From: Candidatus Bathyarchaeota archaeon
GTDB lineage: Archaea; Thermoproteota; Bathyarchaeia; 40CM-2-53-6; RBG-13-38-9
Assembly: GCA_026015225.1 (NCBI GenBank)
Contig: JAOZGV010000081.1
Location: forward strand, 1-11,471
DNA: 11,471 nucleotides
Reading direction: 5' to 3'
Shown here: positions 5,669 to 11,471 of the stretch, in pieces
How positions within the stretch are numbered: the first letter of the stretch is position 1
How the letters are laid out: the number at the start of each line of letters is the position of its first letter
Notes under the pieces: generated by a model
The model's database searches: none
What the model was told of the DNA's origin: nothing
What the model saw: only the letters and a program-made list of their open reading frames with translations
Made by a program: the position numbers and the translations under genes

Positions 5669-6940
5669 TTAATCAAAGATTGGCTTCGCCCATTTCGAAT
5701 AGGGAGCAGCAATAACTTTTGCTTTAGGACCGTGCTTACTAGAGGCTTTCTCGTATGCTTCTTCCAGCGAAGTTGTTGCAAAAATACCGAGATTTTTAAG
5801 AGCTTCATGATTCTTTTCTTCAGTTACCACGATTACATTCTTTTTCATCATGATCATATAGATCGGATACCAAAGAATCACATGCCAGAGTTCCTGCTTA
5901 AGATAGTAGACATCCATTAGCAAACGTCTTAGATTCTTCATGTTAGGAGGCATATAGTTCTTGATAAAGTTAAAGTGTGCTAACCCATTAGGGCATGGTG
6001 CAACTACAATTATGGTTCCCCCGTCCCTTGTGACAGGATTCAAGGTCGAGATGCCCCAACAAGCATGAGCCAAGTATTTATCCCACTTGAATGCTCCACC
6101 AATTGCTATGTCTGCTTGTTGCTTTTCTTTTAAACGATATGAGTAAATTTCGTCAAATCTATCAATTGCATTCTTAAAAGATGCATCAACCCCACCAGCA
6201 TTAACATTAAGTATTTCCCCATTGGGATTAATCACAAAGTTGACTATTGTCGATATGCCTGATAATCTTGCAGCTTCGTCAATGTCCTTCCTGAGAAAAT
6301 TCTTTTCCCCTACATAACCAGGGGTAAGAGATCCTTCACTTATTCCAAAATGGTGGTTCCACTCAATAGTTTCGTGCATACAAATACCGGGTAAAACTAT
6401 CGATCCACCACCTCCATACCCCCAAAGCGTCATTTGACAAGTATGAATCCCTATCTTGGTATCGGAACTGAGATATTGCTTATTCACATATACAGGAGTT
6501 CCATAGGATGTGAATCCAACGAATCCATAGTCTTCAGCCTTATTCTTTACATTTTGGAAAATAGAAAGTCCACTATCGAGTATTTTTTCCCCAAGTTTGT
6601 TTATGAGTTCTTCCCTTGTGGTCTGTCTTAGACCTCCGTTGGCAATGATTATTATTGGTTCCGCACCAACTTTTTCTATCTCTTTGATTAATGGGGGAAG
6701 TATATTATGATAACGAGTGGGTCTTGCAAAATTGTCAGTTACCAACGCTACTTTTTTTGCTCCATTGAGCAAATCTGTCAAGGGCCCAGTTCCTGTTGGA
6801 TTTTCCAAGGCTTCAATAGTGGCTTTCCCTGGTTCTTGAAGCGGTTTTGGTAATTTTGGTTGGACTGTTGTTAGTAATCTCGAATCTGGGATATCTATAG
6901 TCTTTTCGTCATCTCCATATGGAATTTTGATTACAGTCAA
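5669..6940 (-). CDS. LarA-like (DUF2088) protein with altered active site
   Basis: A 423-residue homologue of nickel-pincer lactate racemase LarA, normal length. Conserved landmarks: TDNFARPT at 68-75 (LarA D-x-x-x-R-P-T, Arg73 for Arg75); the glycine loop GYGGGGSIVLPG at 174-185; and TIEWNH ending at His196, matching the nickel ligand His200. Three key LarA residues are replaced: His108 by Leu104, His174 by Met170, and Lys184, which carries the pincer cofactor, by Ser180. Ordinary racemase chemistry is therefore doubtful; it may act on another 2-hydroxy acid, use the cofactor non-covalently, or do something else. TTG 6940 is the only possible early start, because an in-frame TGA lies three codons before it; the ribosome site is weak. 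It lies 46 nt after the DUF6282 gene, in the AOR cluster. Confidence 0.85.
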   Translation of the reverse strand: MTVIKIPYGDDEKTIDIPDSRLLTTVQPKLPKPLQEPGKATIEALENPTGTGPLTDLLNGAKKVALVTDNFARPTRYHNILPPLIKEIEKVGAEPIIIIANGGLRQTTREELINKLGEKILDSGLSIFQNVKNKAEDYGFVGFTSYGTPVYVNKQYLSSDTKIGIHTCQMTLWGYGGGGSIVLPGICMHETIEWNHHFGISEGSLTPGYVGEKNFLRKDIDEAARLSGISTIVNFVINPNGEILNVNAGGVDASFKNAIDRFDEIYSYRLKEKQQADIAIGGAFKWDKYLAHACWGISTLNPVTRDGGTIIVVAPCPNGLAHFNFIKNYMPPNMKNLRRLLMDVYYLKQELWHVILWYPIYMIMMKKNVIVVTEEKNHEALKNLGIFATTSLEEAYEKASSKHGPKAKVIAAPYSKWAKPIFD

Positions 6941-6986
6941 TTTGGATCAACATGGAATAAAATATAAAAAATAAATGATTTAGAAT

Positions 6987-7865
6987 TCAAAGTCCAAGCA
7001 TTTTTGCTGGATTCTCAGAGATCATCACTGAAATATCATCTTCGCTAATTCCATTTCGCAGCATTTCAATTACAAATTGTTCGAACATCTTTACTGGTGG
7101 CGGATTGATCTTTTGACCTCCATCAGAAGCCAAAATACAGAATTCAGCTCCAATTTCCTTTATAACATCAGCTATTTTGGATGGCGGGGTAGGATTTTTA
7201 GCTTGTGGAGTGCAAATAATCCAATCATGTTCCAATAAAGCTCCCTTATCTACGGCAGTTTTCATCTCATCTACCTTGTAATCAAGGAATTCTATCATAG
7301 GATGCGTTAAGAATATTTTCTTTATTCCAGTACTTCCTACAACATCTAGAAGTTTCATGCCCTCTGATTTTGAGACATGTCCAGTTCCAAGTATGACATC
7401 ATTTTTAGCTATAACATCAAGTATTTCAAAAACTTCTGGTAAAAGTTTACCATTAGAATCCAGAATTGATATTCCTTTAATTCCCTTGGGCAACTCTTTT
7501 GCCATGGCGGGAATCGTCATAGCATCTGATATAAACCTAGTAGAATGAAATGTCGGCATCCAAACTTCTTTTGCACCAAGCTTTATTGAAGTCTCTACAG
7601 CATGAACATTGAGACCACCGACAGGATAGTTTAAAGAGATACTTCCGAAAACATTAAAGTCAGCAATTTCACTTGCAACGAAAGCCCTTTCAGGGGTTGG
7701 GAAAAGATGATTCTTTATCAGTATAGCTCTCAATCCTGCGTCCTTTGCCTGTTGAGCCGCCTCTATATCATTAACGCTTCTAGTGAAGATATCCGGTCCA
7801 GTGTGCATGTGTATATCTATAGAACCTTTCATCAACTCATTAACTTTCAATTCAATCGAACTCAT
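6987..7865 (-). CDS. DUF6282 family TIM-barrel metal-dependent hydrolase
   Basis: A 292-residue protein of the DUF6282 group, related to amidohydrolase/PHP-like TIM barrels. Metal-ligand candidates appear in the barrel order: His19-x-His21 in DIHMHTGPD at strand 1, Lys51 and His53 in IKNH, His163 in GTGH, His188 in THP, and Asp248 in SDGGQ near the end. This is the HxH...H...H...D order of metal-dependent hydrolases, so cleavage of an amide, ester, lactone or C-C bond is likely; the substrate is unknown. ATG 7865 has an excellent ribosome site (AGGAGGTTGA, 7-8 nt ahead). It lies 60 nt after the AOR stop with a possible promoter of its own in the gap, so it can be both read through and separately started. 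No signal peptide; cytoplasmic. Confidence 0.85.
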   Translation of the reverse strand: MSSIELKVNELMKGSIDIHMHTGPDIFTRSVNDIEAAQQAKDAGLRAILIKNHLFPTPERAFVASEIADFNVFGSISLNYPVGGLNVHAVETSIKLGAKEVWMPTFHSTRFISDAMTIPAMAKELPKGIKGISILDSNGKLLPEVFEILDVIAKNDVILGTGHVSKSEGMKLLDVVGSTGIKKIFLTHPMIEFLDYKVDEMKTAVDKGALLEHDWIICTPQAKNPTPPSKIADVIKEIGAEFCILASDGGQKINPPPVKMFEQFVIEMLRNGISEDDISVMISENPAKMLGL

Positions 7866-7904
7866 AATTCAACCTCCTGCGATTATTAATTAAATTAATA
7901 TTTT

Positions 7905-7912
7905 AATTTATA
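7905..7912 (-). promoter_or_regulatory. Candidate internal TATA box before the DUF6282 gene
   Basis: TATAAATT on the minus strand in the AOR-DUF6282 gap. A start about 25 bp downstream would fall near 7883, leaving an 18-nt leader that contains the strong AGGAGG ribosome site. It suggests that the downstream three genes may also be transcribed independently of AOR. Confidence 0.4.
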
Positions 7913-7925
7913 CATCCCAAAAATA

Positions 7926-9854
7926 TCATTTGAGTTTTCCATATTTTTCTAAATCATCTGCTATCCACTTAAGGTTCAACCTCTCTAGACCTTCTCTAGT
8001 TGGGAGCCCAGTTTTTACGTCCCATCTTCTTGCTTCATAATACTCTTCCAATATTCTCTCGAACTTCTCCTTTTCAACCACTGTGCCTCCACTAGGTCCG
8101 CCTCCTTGCAACGGTTCATCGAAGAACCTAACAGGAATAGTATCATCCTTCCGATCAGCTCCTTCCCTGGCATTGAAGGCTTTTTCAATATTGAAGGCCC
8201 GCTCTCCGGCCATAAGCATATTCTCTTCAGTCAAGTCGAATCCAGTACAAGCATTATAGAATCTTGTTGCGAGTTCTACACCCTTTCGATAAAGGTATTC
8301 AAAAGTCAAGGATCTGTAAAAGGCAAACTTACAGAGTCCTAAAAGATCTCCTATCGTAACGAAATCTTCACTCCATTTGAGGAGTCTTCCTTTTCCCTTA
8401 ACTCCTTTTCTGAGATCCGATGCCTCCTCGCTTCCAAACCATTTCTTTGCATCTTCTGGAGTTATAAACTCTTCTATGTAAGGATTCGAACGAAGGTGGT
8501 CGGCTCCCCTTGTTCCTGTCGCGTAAGAAACAGCTCTTACGGGCATTCCTCTTGGATCTCCTGCAGACATTTCGACACCCTTTACATGCATGGCAAACCT
8601 TTCCGCTCCTTTGCCAATTTTTTCTGCTGCCCTTTTTGTACCCTCAGCTAGAAGATCGCCGATACCTTCTCTAATAGCTATCAGCCTAGTTGCCTCAAAC
8701 ATTGTTTCAGCATTTCCAAAGCTGAATTTCATTCCATCAGTGTCTTCATCGGTTAGCAAACCTTTCTCATAACATTCAAATGCGAAGGCAATTGTATCAC
8801 CTACACTTTCGACATCTAATCCAAGCAAATTATTCAGATGAGTCCAATAGATGATAGCCTCGGGGTCCACTACCCCACATGTTATTCCTCTGGCTATCGA
8901 TTCCCACTCCATTTTTGCAACTATACCAGAATGTTTTCCTTGAGTTAGCATAAACTCCCTTCTGCACATAACAGGACAATTGTGGCAAGAACCTGCCTTC
9001 ACAGCATACTCGTTTCTGAATATTTCTGGGTCTAAGCCTTTCCATTTATATGGACCAAATCGCCAATTCTCAGCACCGTGTATCCCAAATTTTGCCCTGT
9101 GGAGAATGAACCTGGGTGTACCATACCTTGTTGCCGGGGGAACATAGGGATCGAGCTTTATAACATCAAGATAATCCTTAAATGCGTTTTTAAAAGAATC
9201 CATATCAACTATCTTTATATCTTTTTGACCTTTCGTTGCGACTGCCTTAAGATTCTTTGATCCGAATACCGCTCCACCTCCACACCTAGCATGTGTACCG
9301 ATTTGCCCATCACTCATAACTGCAGCGTATCGGACTTTATTTTCGCCAGCAGGCCCTATGCAGGCTGTTGAAATATCTCGATCTCCGAGTTCTGTTTGGA
9401 TTTTTTTATGAGCATCTACCGTATATGAACCCCATAGGTGAAAAGCGTCTTTCAATTCGATGGAATCCTCATCAATAAAAAGATAAACAGGATCTGAAGC
9501 TTTCCCACTTATAATTAAGCAATCATACCCTGCTTGTTTCAAGTTCACACCGCAATAACTCATGGAAGCCGCATCACCATGAAGATTGCTAAGAGGTGAC
9601 TTGAAACTTAAGGTAGTCCTACTGGCCGCAGGTGTAGCTGTTCCCAATAGTGCACCGGTGGTGAAAACTACTATGTTTTCAGGTCCTAACGGATCAATTC
9701 CGGGGGATAACTCGTCGTACAGTATCTTGGAGCCAAAACCTCTACCACCTATATATGTTTTTGCAAAATCTGGATCCAAGTCCTCTATCCTATGTTTTTC
9801 AGAAGCTAGATCCACTCTCAGAATCTTTCCTGAGTATGATCCCTTCAGAGTCAT
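7926..9854 (-). CDS. aor: Tungsten-containing aldehyde:ferredoxin oxidoreductase
   Basis: A 642-residue AOR-family enzyme, slightly longer than the roughly 605-residue Pyrococcus enzyme. It should oxidise an aldehyde to a carboxylate at a tungsten bis-pterin centre and reduce ferredoxin. Numbered from ATG 9854: the [4Fe-4S] ligands are CHNCPVMC (Cys290, 293, 297) plus Cys508 in DLLGLC, matching the spacing of known AORs. DPRGMP is at 433-438, GADH at 450-453 supplies the catalytic His, and the N-terminal domain has GGRGFGSK and CGGGAVFGSKNLKA. The first pterin motif (D-x-x-G-L-D) starts with Asn. The ATG overlaps the ferredoxin stop as ATGA and has AGAGG 9 nt ahead; TTG 9860 is too close to that site. 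Cytoplasmic, no signal peptide. The aldehyde is unknown; AOR, FOR, GAPOR and WOR-type members share these motifs. Confidence 0.95.
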   Translation of the reverse strand: MTLKGSYSGKILRVDLASEKHRIEDLDPDFAKTYIGGRGFGSKILYDELSPGIDPLGPENIVVFTTGALLGTATPAASRTTLSFKSPLSNLHGDAASMSYCGVNLKQAGYDCLIISGKASDPVYLFIDEDSIELKDAFHLWGSYTVDAHKKIQTELGDRDISTACIGPAGENKVRYAAVMSDGQIGTHARCGGGAVFGSKNLKAVATKGQKDIKIVDMDSFKNAFKDYLDVIKLDPYVPPATRYGTPRFILHRAKFGIHGAENWRFGPYKWKGLDPEIFRNEYAVKAGSCHNCPVMCRREFMLTQGKHSGIVAKMEWESIARGITCGVVDPEAIIYWTHLNNLLGLDVESVGDTIAFAFECYEKGLLTDEDTDGMKFSFGNAETMFEATRLIAIREGIGDLLAEGTKRAAEKIGKGAERFAMHVKGVEMSAGDPRGMPVRAVSYATGTRGADHLRSNPYIEEFITPEDAKKWFGSEEASDLRKGVKGKGRLLKWSEDFVTIGDLLGLCKFAFYRSLTFEYLYRKGVELATRFYNACTGFDLTEENMLMAGERAFNIEKAFNAREGADRKDDTIPVRFFDEPLQGGGPSGGTVVEKEKFERILEEYYEARRWDVKTGLPTREGLERLNLKWIADDLEKYGKLK

Positions 9855-10408
9855 TTGCAAGCCTCTTTAGTTATCTTGTTTAAACCCTTTATGGCAACAG
9901 CACCTGAATGAGAGGGACGTCTCAAAACCTTCTCGGATGCAAGTACAGCAGCGAACTCCCTCCTCCTACTTCGCACCTCTTCAGGATCTGACCTGCCATG
10001 GAGAGCTAAGACTTTAGCTGGACAGTATTCAACACAAATCGGTTTACCACCACATAAATCACATTTCAATGCTTTATTGCTGTTGGGATCCAACGTAATG
10101 GCCCCTATGGGGCATACCTCTATACATGATCGGCAACCATTGCATTTCTCCTCATCAATTTTAATCACACCCAATTTATCATCGAGTTTTATTAAATTCA
10201 AAGGACATGAATCTAAACAAAGACCGCAATGATTACAAGTTACAGGTATTTCGAGGCCTCCTTCAAAGGAAACCACTCTTATTCTGGATCGTGCTGAATT
10301 AAAAACATCAAAATGCTCCAATGAACACATTCTTTCGCAAAGTCTACAACCAGTGCAATATCCTTCGAGTGATTCGGGTCTAGGCGAATATGCTATTGCT
10401 TTTCTCAT
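9851..10408 (-). CDS. Polyferredoxin (four [4Fe-4S] motifs), AOR electron partner
   Basis: A 185-residue electron-transfer protein of the HycB/DMSO-reductase-beta type. It has sixteen Cys in four groups: Cys18, 21, 24, 28; Cys58, 61, 64, 68; Cys89, 92, 95, 99 (the classical ferredoxin pattern CNGCRSCIEVCP); and Cys116, 119, 125, 129. This predicts four [4Fe-4S] clusters wired in pairs as in that family. About 55 residues, mostly basic and hydrophilic, follow the last Cys; they may bind AOR. ATG 10408 has AAGGGG 10 nt upstream. The stop TGA shares bases with the AOR ATG (ATGA), so the two are translated together and this is very likely the electron acceptor or relay for AOR. Confidence 0.93.
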   Translation of the reverse strand: MRKAIAYSPRPESLEGYCTGCRLCERMCSLEHFDVFNSARSRIRVVSFEGGLEIPVTCNHCGLCLDSCPLNLIKLDDKLGVIKIDEEKCNGCRSCIEVCPIGAITLDPNSNKALKCDLCGGKPICVEYCPAKVLALHGRSDPEEVRSRRREFAAVLASEKVLRRPSHSGAVAIKGLNKITKEACK

Positions 10409-10470
10409 AAAATTAGAACCCCTTATTTATAAAAACATCCACTTTTTTCTATTGTTTCGATATATGAAGA

Positions 10471-10478
10471 TATAAATT
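10471..10478 (-). promoter_or_regulatory. Candidate TATA box for the ferredoxin-AOR operon
   Basis: AATTTATA on the minus strand. A start about 25 bp downstream, near 10449, would give a leader of about 40 nt that contains AAGGGG. A second TATA-like word (TTTATAAAT, 10424-10432) lies closer to the gene but would place the start inside the coding region. The stretch 10409-10573 holds no gene. Confidence 0.35.
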
Positions 10479-10573
10479 TTATCAGCTAACGATTAATTCG
10501 GTTTGTACTTTTTGGTCTAATAGATCAATTATATTTCCAATTTCCAAGAATAATGAACTTGTCTATTGCAAAA

Positions 10574-11212
10574 CTAATATATCAGAATCAATCCACATCT
10601 AACTCCATGAGGGACATCTTCTGGGTTAAGGCTTCTACCACATGGATATATTTCCCAGCCCACGTTAGTTGCCATTGTGAAAACATCCATGCCAGCACCC
10701 TCCATTGAGGACCGGGATTTCAAATAGTGTGTGCACTCTTTCCCTTTCAATGCAGAACACTCTATATTTGGACAAAAAATTTGTTTGCATGGACCTCCTG
10801 CAAATCCTATTGCGAGATGGTATCCATCATAGAAAGCTGCAGATTCAATTTTGGATGTTATTTCAAATCCTTTTTTAGTCCATTTAAAGTGAGCCCCACG
10901 TTTGATCAATTCCGGACCAACAAAGTCTTTCGAAGGGGCTTTAATCATATAAAAAATCGCGTAATTGTACTTTTTCACAATTTTTCTAATCGTGTCTAGA
11001 CCAACATTATAGGGAGGACAATTTGCATTCGTTCCATACCATCTGCATTTTGGGTAGATGCACTTCAATCGCACTCTTTCATCAATTATCACTTGAGAAG
11101 ATGGAAATATCTTAGCGTCAGTAGCTCCTAATGCTAAAGTCATTTGCTTATATTTTTCAAGATCTTTTTGCAAAATTTTATGGGGAACTTTTGTGACAAA
11201 TTTTCTAACCAT
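10574..11212 (-). CDS. DUF2284 predicted metal-binding protein
   Basis: A 212-residue cysteine-rich protein matching DUF2284. Numbered from ATG 11212, the N-terminal group is Cys51-x4-Cys56 then Cys65 in NANCPPY, and the central group is GGPCKQIFC with Cys142, 147, 152 and 160. It is followed by the family hallmark R-S-S-M-E-G-A-G-M-D-V and a Gly-Leu-Ile-Leu-Ile C-terminus. These Cys probably hold metal or an Fe-S cluster; the biochemical role of the family is not known to me. ATG 11212 is preferred over TTG 11221 because GGGTTGA lies 5 nt ahead of it. It reads in the same direction as the ferredoxin-AOR operon, ending 165 nt upstream of it, with separate promoters likely. Assembly or redox support for the tungsten enzyme is a guess from proximity. 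Confidence 0.88.
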   Translation of the reverse strand: MVRKFVTKVPHKILQKDLEKYKQMTLALGATDAKIFPSSQVIIDERVRLKCIYPKCRWYGTNANCPPYNVGLDTIRKIVKKYNYAIFYMIKAPSKDFVGPELIKRGAHFKWTKKGFEITSKIESAAFYDGYHLAIGFAGGPCKQIFCPNIECSALKGKECTHYLKSRSSMEGAGMDVFTMATNVGWEIYPCGRSLNPEDVPHGVRCGLILIY

Positions 11213-11235
11213 ACATTTCAACCCAATTCATAGTA

Positions 11236-11244
11236 TAGAGCGAG
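11236..11244. repeat. TAGAGCGAG word shared with 5151-5159
   Basis: The nonamer TAGAGCGAG here lies in the probable leader or start region of the DUF2284 gene. Its exact reverse complement is at 5151-5159, past the end of the five-gene cluster. Related words occur at 5073-5081. It may be a regulator site or a chance match. Confidence 0.3.
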
Positions 11245-11265
11245 CTGCAAATGATTTGACCTTAT

Positions 11266-11275
11266 AATATTTAAA
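11266..11275 (-). promoter_or_regulatory. Candidate TATA box for the DUF2284 gene
   Basis: TTTAAATATT on the minus strand. A start about 25 bp downstream, near 11245, gives a leader of about 33 nt carrying GGGTTGA before the ATG. Beyond it, 11276-11471 is AT-rich with no convincing gene. Confidence 0.4.
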
Positions 11276-11471
11276 AGAATTGGGGCGATAAATTGAGAAA
11301 AAATTACAAAATAATAATGAAAATCAAAAATAGAAACTTACTTCGGAAGATCTCAACAATACACACGATTTAAAAAAATGACGATTATAACTTATGAGTG
11401 GAATTAATGAAAGAAAATTTTCAATCATATTGATTTACGCATTTTTTTATATGGGCTCTTTGTAGTAATGT

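Noticed and set aside
8830..9045. Minus-strand open frame of 71 codons inside AOR
   Set aside because: It lies in another frame of the AOR gene, whose motifs (CHNCPVMC and others) are coded here. It has no ribosome site and no recognisable domain.
9586..9870. Plus-strand open frame of 94 codons opposite the AOR N-terminus
   Set aside because: Shadow of AOR and of the coupled ferredoxin junction; no family resemblance.
10574..10576. TAG stop codons (here and at 5210-5212) as possible pyrrolysine sites
   Set aside because: Both proteins end at the expected family length, and nothing recognisable continues past the TAG.
1..11471. CRISPR arrays, insertion sequences and replication origins
   Set aside because: No regularly spaced repeats, no transposase-like frame and no origin-type repeat cluster were seen on either strand.

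Overview
The window reads as a piece of an archaeal chromosome, AT-rich overall by eye. Evidence for archaea: a tRNA-Cys(GCA) gene on the minus strand interrupted by a 37-nt intron that folds into a textbook bulge-helix-bulge; a tungsten-type aldehyde:ferredoxin oxidoreductase (AOR) with its own polyferredoxin; a DUF2284 metal-binding protein; TATA-like boxes about 25 bp before probable transcription starts; GGTGA/GGAGG ribosome sites; and several TTG/GTG starts. The C-terminal anchor of a decayed surface protein resembles those common in Bathyarchaeia-like Thermoproteota, but that placement is inference only.

Layout: (1) 1-1350: the N-terminus of a short-chain dehydrogenase (minus, cut by the window edge), divergent from a zinc-dependent medium-chain alcohol dehydrogenase (plus). 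(2) 1351-2088: intron-containing tRNA-Cys (minus), then a broken 3' end of a surface protein with an InlB-type B-repeat and a membrane anchor. (3) 2089-5065: two distantly similar PaaK/CapK-like adenylate-forming enzymes arranged tail to tail, then a small two-helix membrane protein across a palindrome-rich divergent promoter. This block looks more AT-rich than the rest. (4) 5210-10408: five minus-strand genes in transcription order: a four-cluster ferredoxin, AOR (coupled through an ATGA overlap), a DUF6282 TIM-barrel metal hydrolase, a LarA-like (DUF2088) protein and a PcaC-type carboxymuconolactone decarboxylase-family protein. (5) 10574-11212: a DUF2284 protein, same strand, with its own promoter. 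The last 250 bases hold no convincing gene.

The most interesting part is block 4. AOR plus ferredoxin should oxidise an aldehyde to a carboxylic acid and reduce ferredoxin. The three downstream enzymes fit a short catabolic route for an unknown hydroxy, keto or lactone compound. The LarA homologue keeps the LarA scaffold and one nickel-ligand His but has lost the lysine that holds the nickel-pincer cofactor and both catalytic histidines, so it is unlikely to be an ordinary lactate racemase. The pathway substrate cannot be named from sequence.
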